Of a DNA stretch of 64,000 nt, positions 43,142-51,747 are shown one piece after another. Location: the NCBI GenBank assembly GCA_964613215.1, contig CAZTHK010000015.1, positions 47,544 to 111,543 on the forward strand, given 5' to 3'. The translations under genes and the position numbers were made by a program. Origin of the DNA: CAZTHK01 sp964613215 (GTDB taxonomy: Bacteria; Krumholzibacteriota; Krumholzibacteriia; Krumholzibacteriales; CAZTHK01). The notes beneath the pieces were generated by a model. That model ran no database searches, was not told where the DNA came from, and saw only the letters and a program-made list of their open reading frames with translations. Positions within the stretch are counted from its first letter, which is position 1. Each line of letters opens with the position of its first letter.

Positions 43142-43447
43142 ATGGCGGTTTGTTCCATTTCTGTGGTACCTGTCGGTACCGGCGATACCAGCGTAAGTCC
43201 TTATGTGGCAAGATGTCAGAAGGTGCTGGAGGCCAGGGACGATATCAAGTTTCAACTAACCCCTATGTCCACCATAATAGAGGGAGAATTGCCCGATATT
43301 CTGGATGTAATCAATGAGCTGCACAATGTGCCCTTCGAGAGCGGGGCCCACCGTGTCCTTACCACAGTAATGATAGATGACCGGCTGGACAGGGAAGTTA
43401 CCATGGCGGGAAAGATGGATTCGGTAAAAGAGCAGTTGAGAGAATAG
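43142..43447 (+). CDS. MTH1187/YkoF-type thiamine-binding protein
   Basis: 101-residue protein with ISVVPVGTGDTSVSPYVARCQKVLE, FQLTPMSTIIEGEL and VPFESGAHRVLTTVMIDDR, matching the MTH1187 (DUF77) family that binds thiamine or its relatives in a four-subunit ferredoxin-like fold. Strong AAGGAGG site. Length fits. Stand-alone gene. Confidence 0.88.
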   Translation: MAVCSISVVPVGTGDTSVSPYVARCQKVLEARDDIKFQLTPMSTIIEGELPDILDVINELHNVPFESGAHRVLTTVMIDDRLDREVTMAGKMDSVKEQLRE

Positions 43448-43500
43448 CTCCAATTATGTAACAACATTCATTTCCTGATGTTGGAATGGCGATTTTGATA

Positions 43501-44274
43501 TCAGAGGGGCGGGATCATGGTCGCCAGAGTCCACTGTCTTCCGGTTTTGCCCCGGTCCCTGCGGTGGGAGAAAAAAAGCTCCCGGTTACAGCAGGTGCAG
43601 TATTCCGAGGTGTAGATGTTGTCCCGGTTGAGGCCCGAATGGATTAGCTCATCCACACAGTAACTTTCCAGATCCAGATGGGCTGTTCCACCGGCGCGCC
43701 GGATGAATCTCTCCGGAAATGGCCCGGTTTCCTCTTCTCCCAATTCATAACATTCTCTGCATATTCCAGGACCAGCCAGAGCCAGGGTATTATCAGTATC
43801 TATTCTGAATGAATCTGTAAGTATCTTCATGGCCTCTCCAATAATACCTCCGGCCGCTCCCTTCCTGCCGGCGTGAAGGGCGGCCAGTACCCTCTCAGAG
43901 GGTGAATATATTACCAGGGGATAACAATCGGCAGTGGATATTACCAGGGTCAGATTACTGGTTCCGGTTATCAGCCCATCGCAGTCCTTTACTATCCCTC
44001 CATCATTGACCACCACCACCCGGGAACTGTGTACCTGACCCGCCCTGGCCACCCTGCCTTCTTCCAGCCCCAGGGCGCTGGTCAGCTTCTCTCTGTTCAT
44101 CCGGACATTATCTTCATTGTCGCCGGTATTGTACCCCAGATTCAGGGTATCGAATGGCGGTTTGCTGGTACCACCCTCCCGGGTGGTGAAATGGAGCATC
44201 AGACCGAAAGCCTTGATTCTGATAACCGGGAAGGTTCCCGTCTTGATCCCCTGATTAACGGAATACTCTATCAT
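43501..44274 (-). CDS. pgeF: Purine nucleoside phosphorylase/PgeF (laccase-domain, YfiH) protein
   Basis: Multicopper-laccase-like family now known to act as adenosine/purine phosphorylase, or editing peptidoglycan precursors in E. coli. HFTTREGGTSKPPFDTLNLG, ARAGQVHSSRVVVV, CDGLITG, LVISTADCYPL and ALHAGRKGAAGGI carry the His/Cys zinc ligands; SEYCTCCNRELFFSHRRDRG closes the domain. 257 residues, full length. Divergent from thrC with an 81-bp shared promoter region. Confidence 0.88.
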   Translation of the reverse strand: MIEYSVNQGIKTGTFPVIRIKAFGLMLHFTTREGGTSKPPFDTLNLGYNTGDNEDNVRMNREKLTSALGLEEGRVARAGQVHSSRVVVVNDGGIVKDCDGLITGTSNLTLVISTADCYPLVIYSPSERVLAALHAGRKGAAGGIIGEAMKILTDSFRIDTDNTLALAGPGICRECYELGEEETGPFPERFIRRAGGTAHLDLESYCVDELIHSGLNRDNIYTSEYCTCCNRELFFSHRRDRGKTGRQWTLATMIPPL

Positions 44275-44355
44275 TTTTTTCCTTTAATCCAACGGCTATA
44301 TGAGGTAAGGATAACTGAAAACGGAATTTTTTCAAGTATTCTCCGGAGGTGGGAT

Positions 44356-45534
44356 ATGCATTTTTTCGAAGGGTACCGGTGCAGTGATTGCGGAAGAAGG
44401 GTCCCGGCTGGAAGTGTGGCGGGGGAGTGTCCCGAATGCTCCGGTATCCTGCTGGGGATTTACGATATGGATATGCTCGGGCGTAATGTGAACAGGGAGG
44501 AATTTTTAAGCCCGGGGGATGGAGTATGGAGATTCCGTCAGCTTCTGCCCCATTACCTTCCCGCCCTGAGCCTGGGCGAGGGAAATACTCCACTTCTTCA
44601 TGCCGGCAGGCTGGGAGGTGTTATTGGAGCTTCACGCCTGTTTATCAAGGACGAGTCCAGAAATCCCACCGGTTCATTCAAAGCCAGGGGAATGGCGGTG
44701 GCAGTTTCGAGGCTGGCTTATCTCAATGTGAAAAAGGCAGTCATGCCCACCGCCGGTAATGCGGGAATGGCACTGGCGGCTTACTGTGCCGGGGCGGACA
44801 TAAGGTCACATATCTATGTTCCTGAGGATACTCCCTCTTCCATGATCGATGAATGCAGGGTATACGGAGCTGAGGTAACAGAATTACCGGGCCCGCTTTC
44901 CAACGTGGCGGCTCTGATGGAGGAGGACCCCTCTGCCCGTGAAGGGGTTAATGTTGCCACCTTCAGGGAACCCTGCAGAGTGGAAGGTAAAAAGACCATG
45001 GCCTTCGAACTGGCTGCACAGCTTGGTGACCAGCCTCCCGGGTGGATCCTTTTTCCCACCGGGGGAGGGACTGGTATAGTGGCAATGTGGAAGGCATTTA
45101 CAGAGATGGAGAAACTGGGATGGTTGAGAGGGGAGAAGCCGCGGCTGGTGGTGGTACAGGCTTCCGGCTGTGCCCCCCTGGTTGAGAGCTTCCGGCAGGG
45201 CAGATTGACCTCTACCTCGTGGGAGAACCCCAGAACAGTAGCCTGTGGGATCAGGGTGCCCTCCTCGAGAGCAGACAGGCTTATAATGGAGGCGGTAAAG
45301 GAAAGTGGTGGAGCAGCGGTAGCGGTTGATGACCGGGAGATGCTGGAAGGGATCGGAGAGATAGCTTCCCTGGAGGGGGTGTTCCCCTCGCCGGAGGGAG
45401 CAGCCACCTGGGCCGGCCTGAAAAAGCTGGTAAAAGAGGGGGCCATAGATCCATCTTCCACCGTGGTTATATTCAATACCGCCGGAGGGGAAAGGTACCC
45501 ATTAATCAGCGAACAGCTTGAATCCCGGCACTGA
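44356..45534 (+). CDS. thrC: Threonine synthase
   Basis: PLP enzyme converting O-phosphohomoserine to threonine. An N-terminal zinc ribbon (C9, C12, C25, C28) precedes the catalytic core with SLGEGNTPLL, the PLP lysine in RNPTGSFKARGMAVA, PTAGNAGMALA and FPTGGGTGI. 392 residues from the ATG at 44356, supported by GGAGGTGG six bases upstream. Upstream in-frame starts would lie inside pgeF. The zinc-ribbon form is common in bacterial type-2 threonine synthase. Confidence 0.92.
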   Translation: MHFFEGYRCSDCGRRVPAGSVAGECPECSGILLGIYDMDMLGRNVNREEFLSPGDGVWRFRQLLPHYLPALSLGEGNTPLLHAGRLGGVIGASRLFIKDESRNPTGSFKARGMAVAVSRLAYLNVKKAVMPTAGNAGMALAAYCAGADIRSHIYVPEDTPSSMIDECRVYGAEVTELPGPLSNVAALMEEDPSAREGVNVATFREPCRVEGKKTMAFELAAQLGDQPPGWILFPTGGGTGIVAMWKAFTEMEKLGWLRGEKPRLVVVQASGCAPLVESFRQGRLTSTSWENPRTVACGIRVPSSRADRLIMEAVKESGGAAVAVDDREMLEGIGEIASLEGVFPSPEGAATWAGLKKLVKEGAIDPSSTVVIFNTAGGERYPLISEQLESRH

Positions 45535-45794
45535 ACTTATATAGAAAGAAAACCGGGATGATAATAATCCGAATGCTTTCCTGATGACAAGGTCCCCGGG
45601 ACAATCCGAAAAGACCAATTTCAGGGTCAGCACCGGAGATGAACGGCAATCCGCCCCCCGGTAGCCGGTCGAATGCCGTAGTATCCCGGGGGTGCTAAGG
45701 TTTTACCCCTGGATATCTATATGATCAGGACCTGTGATTTTAATAATCCCGCCCCCGGCTGTTTGTATGGATGGTTAACCCAGCCGGGATGATA

Positions 45795-47489
45795 TTATCT
45801 CCTGCTCCTGGAGCGGCTGGAGCTCGATTTCCCCGAGGATGACCGGGATGAACGGGACCTGGACGAACTCCTGCTTCTGGATGAACTGCTCCCCCGGGAG
45901 CTGGAACGGCTGGATGAGGAACTTCTCTTCCTGATGGTTCTGTTCCTGCTGTTGCGGGATGATTTTGTGTCCCTCTTAACCGGCTTTTTCTTAATGGTCC
46001 GGTTACGGGTGGGGGACTTCCTGGAGTCATTATCTCTGGTTTTCCTTATAGTTTTGGTCCGGGGTGTTCTGGCTTTGCTGGGTGTTCTCGCCCTTCTGGC
46101 TGATCTCACATCTCTGTCGGAAGACCTTGCCCTTCTGGCGTTAATCCGCTGATTATCCCGGCCGTATACCAGTCTTCTCCTGATATCGCGGGATCTTCTG
46201 TCAATCATTCTTCTCTCTACGGAGTGATCCCTGGTAAGCCTGGATCTGTTGATTCTGCGGTAGAGGTCGGATCTGGCTAAGTCCCTTCTGGTATCCCTGA
46301 TCCTCTCCCTTACCAGCCTGGTTCCGGTTAGAGACTCCTTCTGCTTCAACCTTGAGTAGGTTTCCCTGTAGCTTTTGGCCCTCCTTACCGTTCTCCTGTC
46401 GCCGTAGATGGAACGCTGGTTGTACCAGTAATCGTTGTCATAGTAGTCATAACAGTACCGGCATCCCCGTGGCCAGTACCCCCAGCTGGGATAGTACCAG
46501 GGGTAGTGATACCAGCTGTGCCAGTACCAGGAGAATCCTATGTTCCACCCCCAATCCCAGTAGAATGGATCATAGTAATAATGGCTGGGAAAGTATCTGT
46601 AGGATGGGTAGTAATCATGGCCGTAGAAGTAAAGGCTGATATCTACGTCCTGATCGTCGTAATAATCATCATCCCGATAATATTCATCCGGTTCTTCCAG
46701 GAAGTTCCTGTCATTCTGCCGGTAGGTGTAATCCTCTTCAACCTCTGCCACATGTTCTATATCAAACATGGCGGGGTAGGGGTAGTTCAGATCTTCTTCG
46801 TAGGCTATCCTCTTGATCATAATCTCGGGACACTGATCCCGGTAGGGATCGATATCCTGATCCTGTCCGTGGCATTTGGCACATAGATAACGGGGGTAAT
46901 CCACTCTCCTGTTTATATAGAAGTAGGTGTAATCCATTGCCGGCTGCCGGCCGGAGGATTTTACCAGCAACTCGTCATTTATCATATTGAATGCCAGGAA
47001 GGGATCCATTTCTATGTAGAAACGCTTCTCCTCCGGAAGCCGTTTGTTTTCAGAGAGAAAGTAGAGCTCTTCCTCCTTTATCATGCCGGGATCATCCACC
47101 GCCACTGCGTGGATGTACTCAATCCCTGTTTTACCGCCTACCTGCCAGTATACCCCCTTTTCCCTGTCGGGGAGGTAGTATATCCTGTTGGCCTCCACCT
47201 TGCGCAATCTTCCGTCCCGGGGGAACAGAAGATTGATATATCCTTCCGAATCTATATTATAAATAATCAGATAGGCGTCCCTGCTGGTCTGGAATGTGAG
47301 GTTGATATTTTCGCCGGCTTTGAATACAGCCCCCTTTGAACCTACCAGGCGTATACTCACCATCAGATCATCCGTATGGGTATAAGAGCTCCTGCTCCGG
47401 GCTTTTTCAAGATTGACGGCTGGCAGGGAGGTGGTAACCATAGTGAGTGTAACTGCAAATATAACAGCGGATATCAGTAGTCTTTTCAT
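45795..47489 (-). CDS. DUF4384 secreted protein with Tyr/Trp-rich and Arg/Ser-rich tails
   Basis: Signal peptide (LLISAVIFAVTLTMVTTSLPA). Residues 40-165 match DUF4384 (AYLIIYNIDSEGYINLLFP, then NRIYYLPDR). A CAKCH motif (C203-H207) lies downstream of YPRY; CxxCH can be a haem-c or zinc site. Residues 235-357 are extraordinarily rich in Tyr, Trp and His (for example WYHYPWYYPSWGYWPRG). From about 365 to the end it is Arg-rich, ending in about 50 residues of almost only Ser and Arg. Isoelectric point must be extremely high. Possibly a DNA/polyanion- or cell-wall-binding secreted protein; function unknown. Confidence 0.7.
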   Translation of the reverse strand: MKRLLISAVIFAVTLTMVTTSLPAVNLEKARSRSSYTHTDDLMVSIRLVGSKGAVFKAGENINLTFQTSRDAYLIIYNIDSEGYINLLFPRDGRLRKVEANRIYYLPDREKGVYWQVGGKTGIEYIHAVAVDDPGMIKEEELYFLSENKRLPEEKRFYIEMDPFLAFNMINDELLVKSSGRQPAMDYTYFYINRRVDYPRYLCAKCHGQDQDIDPYRDQCPEIMIKRIAYEEDLNYPYPAMFDIEHVAEVEEDYTYRQNDRNFLEEPDEYYRDDDYYDDQDVDISLYFYGHDYYPSYRYFPSHYYYDPFYWDWGWNIGFSWYWHSWYHYPWYYPSWGYWPRGCRYCYDYYDNDYWYNQRSIYGDRRTVRRAKSYRETYSRLKQKESLTGTRLVRERIRDTRRDLARSDLYRRINRSRLTRDHSVERRMIDRRSRDIRRRLVYGRDNQRINARRARSSDRDVRSARRARTPSKARTPRTKTIRKTRDNDSRKSPTRNRTIKKKPVKRDTKSSRNSRNRTIRKRSSSSSRSSSRGSSSSRSRSSSRSRSSRSSSGKSSSSRSRSRR

Positions 47490-47864
47490 GGCTGATCACT
47501 CCTTCTCAGGGGGAAGGTTATACCGGCTAGTGGCGGTTTGTGCGTTCATTGTGCCTCCAATATATATTATAACCATAATCCCCTTTTATTACAAGCCATA
47601 ATGCTTCTTCCCGCATCCCATTCCATCTTCCATATACCTTATCTGCGCATAATTTGTTCCCGATATATATTTTTTTACTGTATCTTTTATAATAACAAGG
47701 GCTTATCTTTATTTTCGGTTTAAAAGCATAATACTTTAACCGTAAATAGTTGTAGAAATTATACTAATTTGAAACTATATTGACCACAAACGTATACAAA
47801 TGATAAGGTACCTGCTGAGGACCGGGGCTGGATGTCCCCCTGCTTATGAAAGGAGAAAATAGAT
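47490..47864. other. Intergenic region upstream of the tol operon
   Basis: AT-rich 375 bp between divergent DUF4384 and tolQ genes. A TATAAT (47688-47693) is the clearest promoter element but its -35 is poor. No ORF with support. Both flanking promoters must lie here. Confidence 0.4.
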
Positions 47865-48530
47865 ATGGGGTTAGAGGGGTCACCTTTGTTTTTACAGATT
47901 TCGGGCAGTTTAACCGAGCTGATTTCCAATACCAGTATCCTGGCCAAAACGGTGCTGATTATTCTGCTGGTATTTTCGGTGGTTTCATGGACTATAATAT
48001 TTGAGAAGATAAGATTTTTCAGAAGGGTAAATTCCGACGGCAAGAAGTTCATGAGTCTTTTCAACAGCGGAAAGCCGGTGGAAGAGCTGGCCGGAGCTGC
48101 CAAAAAATATTCATTCAGTCCGGAAGCCCGCCTGGTTTTCTCCTATGTTTCCGAATCCGGCAGGGAAAATTTCGAAGATTCCGGAAAGTTGGATAAATTC
48201 CTGGATTCCCGTATCGGCAGCATGGTGGCCGACTGGGAATCTTACCTGATGTTCCTGGCTACTACTGCTACCATCTCTCCCTTCCTGGGATTACTGGGAA
48301 CGGTGTGGGGAATCATGAGTTCATTTCTAAGTATGGGGGTGAGGGGTTCGGCCAACCTGTTTGTGGTAGGGCCTGGAATAGCTGAGGCTCTTATTACCAC
48401 CATCTTCGGATTGGGAGCGGCCATACCGGCTGTTATCGGTTATAACTATATAGTCAGGAAGATTCGCCGTAAAGAGGGAAGCTTGGTCGAGTTCAGCTCA
48501 AGGTTCCAGAATCGTATTGGCAACGGTTAG
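47865..48530 (+). CDS. tolQ: TolQ/ExbB proton-channel subunit
   Basis: Inner-membrane energising subunit of Tol-Pal: first TM (about 25-45: VLIILLVFSVVSWTIIF), large cytoplasmic loop, and paired TMs with FLGLLGTVWGIMSSF and EALITTIFGLGAAIPAVIGYN, the ExbB/TolQ signature. 221 residues. AAGGAG site. First gene of tolQ-tolR-tolA-tolB-pal-cpoB. TolQ is favoured over ExbB by the operon. Confidence 0.93.
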   Translation: MGLEGSPLFLQISGSLTELISNTSILAKTVLIILLVFSVVSWTIIFEKIRFFRRVNSDGKKFMSLFNSGKPVEELAGAAKKYSFSPEARLVFSYVSESGRENFEDSGKLDKFLDSRIGSMVADWESYLMFLATTATISPFLGLLGTVWGIMSSFLSMGVRGSANLFVVGPGIAEALITTIFGLGAAIPAVIGYNYIVRKIRRKEGSLVEFSSRFQNRIGNG

Positions 48531-48584
48531 ATAAAGGGAACGGGCAGTTTCTTCGGTATCCAGTTTATCAGGGAGGACTAATCA

Positions 48585-48692
48585 ATGCGGAGTTCATGGA
48601 TAGCTGAAAAATCAATTATCTTTACCGCTACCGGAAACGGTGAAGAAGATATCCCGGTGTATCTGAGGGGGGAATTAAATGAGGCACAGTAA
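48585..48692 (+). CDS. Possible 35-residue ORF between tolQ and tolR
   Basis: ATG at 48585 follows GGGAGG at workable spacing and reads MRSSWIAEKSIIFTATGNGE, ending at TAA 48690-48692, overlapping the tolR start by 14 bp. No family or hydrophobic segment. It may be a leader peptide coupling tolR translation or chance. Confidence 0.25.
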   Translation: MRSSWIAEKSIIFTATGNGEEDIPVYLRGELNEAQ

Positions 48693-49077
48693 GTTTTCCT
48701 CACTGGCAGAGATAAATATTACCAGCCTGGTGGACGTTACTATGGTTCTCCTTATAATTTTCATGCTAACCGCCCCCTTCCTTCAGGCGGGGGTAAAGCT
48801 GAACCTTCCCAAAGCCAAAGCCAGGGTTATCGAGGAGAAGGAGGGAGTAACCGTATCTGTAAAGGAGGATGAGAGTATATACATAGGAAAGAAACAGGTG
48901 GAGTGGGATGATTTCTCATCGGAGCTGAGAAAAACTCTGCAGACCACCGCCCCACAGGTTTTCCTGCGTGCAGATAAAGACACCAGGTACGGTATAGTGA
49001 TGAAGGTAATAGCCCGGATCAAGATGCTGGGAATCGAAAATCTGGGCCTTATCGCCGAGAGAGAAGATGAAGCATAG
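48679..49077 (+). CDS. tolR: TolR/ExbD subunit
   Basis: One TM at about 18-37 with the family Asp (ITSLVDVTMVLLIIFMLTAPF) that carries the proton, then periplasmic domain ending VIARIKMLGIENLGLIAE. 132 residues. GAGGGGGG upstream. TolR partner of TolQ. Confidence 0.92.
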   Translation: MRHSKFSSLAEINITSLVDVTMVLLIIFMLTAPFLQAGVKLNLPKAKARVIEEKEGVTVSVKEDESIYIGKKQVEWDDFSSELRKTLQTTAPQVFLRADKDTRYGIVMKVIARIKMLGIENLGLIAEREDEA

Positions 49078-49100
49078 GTGGGTGGAGGTAGCCTGAAAAC

Positions 49101-49739
49101 ATGAAATTTTCCCTGCTGGTATCGATTATATTCCATATATTGCTGTTTTTGGTGCTGTTTGTACTGGTAAGGGCAGTACCGGAGATGAACCTGCCCCAGA
49201 AGATCTATTCGGTTAAGATCCTGCGTCCCATAGTGAGTGAGAAGAGCCCTCCGCCCCGGGTGGAAGAAAAGCCCGAGGAACCACCGGAGGAGAAACCTGA
49301 ACCGGAACCGGAACCGGAACCGGAGGAGAAGAAACCGGTGCCCGGCAAAAAGAAGGAAGCGGAAAAAGAACCACAGGAACAGGAAAAAGAACCCCTCCAG
49401 ACATCGGTCGATTCTGAGGAGGGTGGTGAGACAGAGCTCCAGGTAGATTCGCCGGAGTTTCCCTTTACCTATTATCTGGGTGCCATAGAGCGCAATATCT
49501 CCCAAAACTGGTTTTCAGCAGTTTCTGAGAATACTGCCCTCTCGTGTGTGGTGTACTTCCGGCTCAACCGCCGGGGAAGGATATCATCCACCAGGATAGA
49601 GAAGAGTTCGGGTAACCGGTACTTCGACAGGGCGGCTCTTCAGGCAGTAAGGAGTTCAGCTCCATTTCCTCCCCTGCCCGCCGCTTTTGATCAGCCATAC
49701 CTGGGAATTCACTTTACCTTTGTTCAGGGGAGGCAGTGA
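49101..49739 (+). CDS. tolA: TolA/TonB-like periplasm-spanning protein
   Basis: N-terminal TM (LLVSIIFHILLFLVLFVLVRA), Pro/Glu/Lys-rich linker of repeated EP units (about 55-105), and a TonB C-terminal domain (YYLGAIERNISQNWF ... VVYFRLNRRGRISSTRIEKSSGN ... AALQAV). Functionally TolA of the Tol-Pal complex; the C-terminal domain is TonB-type, as in many non-proteobacterial systems. Overlaps tolB by the TGATG. Confidence 0.85.
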   Translation: MKFSLLVSIIFHILLFLVLFVLVRAVPEMNLPQKIYSVKILRPIVSEKSPPPRVEEKPEEPPEEKPEPEPEPEPEEKKPVPGKKKEAEKEPQEQEKEPLQTSVDSEEGGETELQVDSPEFPFTYYLGAIERNISQNWFSAVSENTALSCVVYFRLNRRGRISSTRIEKSSGNRYFDRAALQAVRSSAPFPPLPAAFDQPYLGIHFTFVQGRQ

Positions 49740-50992
49740 TGTCAAGGAGGTTATGCAGCTTCATATCCATACTGCTGCTGGCAGTTTCATCAATTCCCGC
49801 TTACTGCCAGATGGATGTGTACCTCAGGGCCGAAAGGGCGGGGGGAGGACGTATCCCCATCGCAGTCAGGGACATCCAACCGGATACTGAAACCATCCGG
49901 AGTTCGGCAGGTTACATTACCTCTATACTGAGGAATGATCTGAAACTGTCCGGACTGTTCCAGCCGGTCCAGCTTGTCAGCGGGACCGATTCTCTGCCGG
50001 AGGGGGAGACGGCGGTGGCGCTTCTGGAAGGTTTTCTCAGATGGGATGGAAAGAGCTTTCATCAGGATATCAGGCTGCTCGATTTTACCAGCAGGGAACT
50101 GATTTTTCATAAGCGTTACCGCTTCGGTGCCGACGCCCGTAGAAGTGTAGCCCATCATATCTGCGATGAAATTGTATACTTTATGGTGGGGGAGAGGGGT
50201 ATAGCCAGAACCAGAATACTTTTCCGCAGGGAGGGTAAGGAGGGCAAGGATATACATCTGGTGGACTACGATGGATTCGGAGAGAAGCGATTGACCACCG
50301 GGGAACTGACTCTGGCACCCATGTGGATGGGGGAGGGGCTATTCTGCTATACCTCCTATCTGTTCGATGAACCCGAATGTTATCTGGTCAATATCAACAG
50401 TGGCGAGCGAAAGCTATTCTCGGGAGGAAGGGGAGTTGATATGGCGGGGGATTATCATCCGGGAAACAAAGAGATCGTTATGACTATAAGCAGGAATGGA
50501 AACAGTGAGATATTTGTTCTGGACCCGGGGGGGAAGATTCTCCGTCAATTGACCAGAAACAGGGGAATAGACTGTTCCCCCTCCTGGGCACCCAATGGGA
50601 AAGAGGTGGTATTTGTTTCGGACCGGAGGGGTACCCCTCAGATATATATTATGGACCGGTACGGAGGAAACCTGAGACGTCTTACCCGGCGGGGTTCTTA
50701 CAATACTTCTCCCAGCTGGTCTCCCAGGGGTGATGTGGTGGTGTATGTTTCCAGAGAGGGTGGGCTTTTCCGTTTAAAGCTTATCTCGCCGGATGGATTG
50801 ATGGAGGAAACCGTATTTGACGATTACTTGAGCTATGAGGATCCTGCCTGGGCCCCGGACGGCAGGCATCTGGTGGCTACGGTTAAGTATGGCGGTAAGC
50901 CCTGGCTGGTGGTGATAAATGTGGAAACCGGGGAGAAGAGGAGGCTGGTACAGGGACAATCACCCGCCTGGTCTTCCCTTCCAGCCGATTAG
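49739..50992 (+). CDS. tolB: TolB periplasmic beta-propeller
   Basis: Signal peptide (CSFISILLLAVSSIPAYC), N-terminal TolB domain, then a six-bladed propeller with repeated CSPSWAPNGKEVVFVSDRRG and TSPSWSPRGDVVVYVS motifs. Binds Pal. ATG 49739 chosen from overlap with tolA stop and GGGAGG five bases upstream. Confidence 0.93.
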   Translation: MSRRLCSFISILLLAVSSIPAYCQMDVYLRAERAGGGRIPIAVRDIQPDTETIRSSAGYITSILRNDLKLSGLFQPVQLVSGTDSLPEGETAVALLEGFLRWDGKSFHQDIRLLDFTSRELIFHKRYRFGADARRSVAHHICDEIVYFMVGERGIARTRILFRREGKEGKDIHLVDYDGFGEKRLTTGELTLAPMWMGEGLFCYTSYLFDEPECYLVNINSGERKLFSGGRGVDMAGDYHPGNKEIVMTISRNGNSEIFVLDPGGKILRQLTRNRGIDCSPSWAPNGKEVVFVSDRRGTPQIYIMDRYGGNLRRLTRRGSYNTSPSWSPRGDVVVYVSREGGLFRLKLISPDGLMEETVFDDYLSYEDPAWAPDGRHLVATVKYGGKPWLVVINVETGEKRRLVQGQSPAWSSLPAD

Positions 50993-51032
50993 GAATGGTT
51001 AATGAGGTAGGTGAGAGCAAAAAATAAAAATA

Positions 51033-51146
51033 ATACTTTCCAATTATAGGAAAGTATGCTTATTATTTGCTTCGTTGGATGAAGGGATGGGTAAATTGAC
51101 CGGCAGGTTATAAATGTTGAACTTAGGGGTTGAGAAAAACCTGCCG
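51033..51146. promoter_or_regulatory. Two inverted repeats upstream of pal
   Basis: ATACTTTCC-loop-GGAAAGTAT at 51033-51057 (9 bp arms) and CGGCAGGTT (51101-51109) with AACCTGCCG (51138-51146). The second arms are perfectly complementary with a 28-base loop. No T-tract follows either, so a regulatory or RNA-structure role is favoured over termination. They lie in the 223-bp gap between tolB and pal, the only large break in the operon. Confidence 0.45.
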
Positions 51147-51215
51147 ATTAGTTTAAATTGTTGTTTGATGGCTGATGTAAATGTGCTTGCTGTAAATTGA
51201 AAGGGAGGTTCTTAT

Positions 51216-51734
51216 ATGGCACGTTTCAAGTGGTTAGTAGTGGTACTGGCTGTTCTGGTATTCATCCTGCCAGCCTGCGGAGGTGGAGAAAAGACCACCC
51301 CGGTTACGGAGGAAGTTGAACCGGTTGAGGAAGAACCTCCTCCCCCGCCGCCCCCTCCGGTAGAGAAAACAGAAGAGGAGGAAGTGGAGGAAGAAGAGCC
51401 TATCGTGCTTAAGGATGTTTTCTTTGAATTCGACAAGTCCAATATTAAGGATAAATACAAGGAAGTTCTGAGGGATAATGCCGAGATTTTGCTGGAGAAC
51501 CCCGATGTCGAGCTGCTGATTGAGGGTCACTGTGATGAACGGGGGACCAATGAATACAACCTGGCACTGGGTGAGAGAAGAGCGAAATCGGTAATTGAAT
51601 TCTATATGGCATACGGTATTCCCAAGAGCCGCCTCTCCATGGTGAGTTATGGCGAGGAGAGACCGTTCGCCAAGGGTCACAATGAAGAAGCCTGGGCTAA
51701 GAACCGAAGAGCTCACATGGTAGTCCAGAAGTAG
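51216..51734 (+). CDS. pal: Peptidoglycan-associated lipoprotein Pal
   Basis: Lipoprotein signal ending LPAC with Cys about residue 21, an acidic and Pro-rich linker, then OmpA-like domain VFFEFDKSNIKDKYKEVL ... IEGHCDERGTNEYNLALGERRA, with the peptidoglycan-binding Asp and Arg. 172 residues. GGGAGG site. Outer-membrane tether of the Tol complex. Confidence 0.95.
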   Translation: MARFKWLVVVLAVLVFILPACGGGEKTTPVTEEVEPVEEEPPPPPPPPVEKTEEEEVEEEEPIVLKDVFFEFDKSNIKDKYKEVLRDNAEILLENPDVELLIEGHCDERGTNEYNLALGERRAKSVIEFYMAYGIPKSRLSMVSYGEERPFAKGHNEEAWAKNRRAHMVVQK

Positions 51735-51747
51735 ATTGCAGTCTGGT

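Noticed and set aside
45740..46152. Repetitive Ser/Arg-coding DNA considered as a tandem repeat array or CRISPR-like locus
   Set aside because: It is the coding tail of the DUF4384 protein; units are irregular and no spacer pattern exists.
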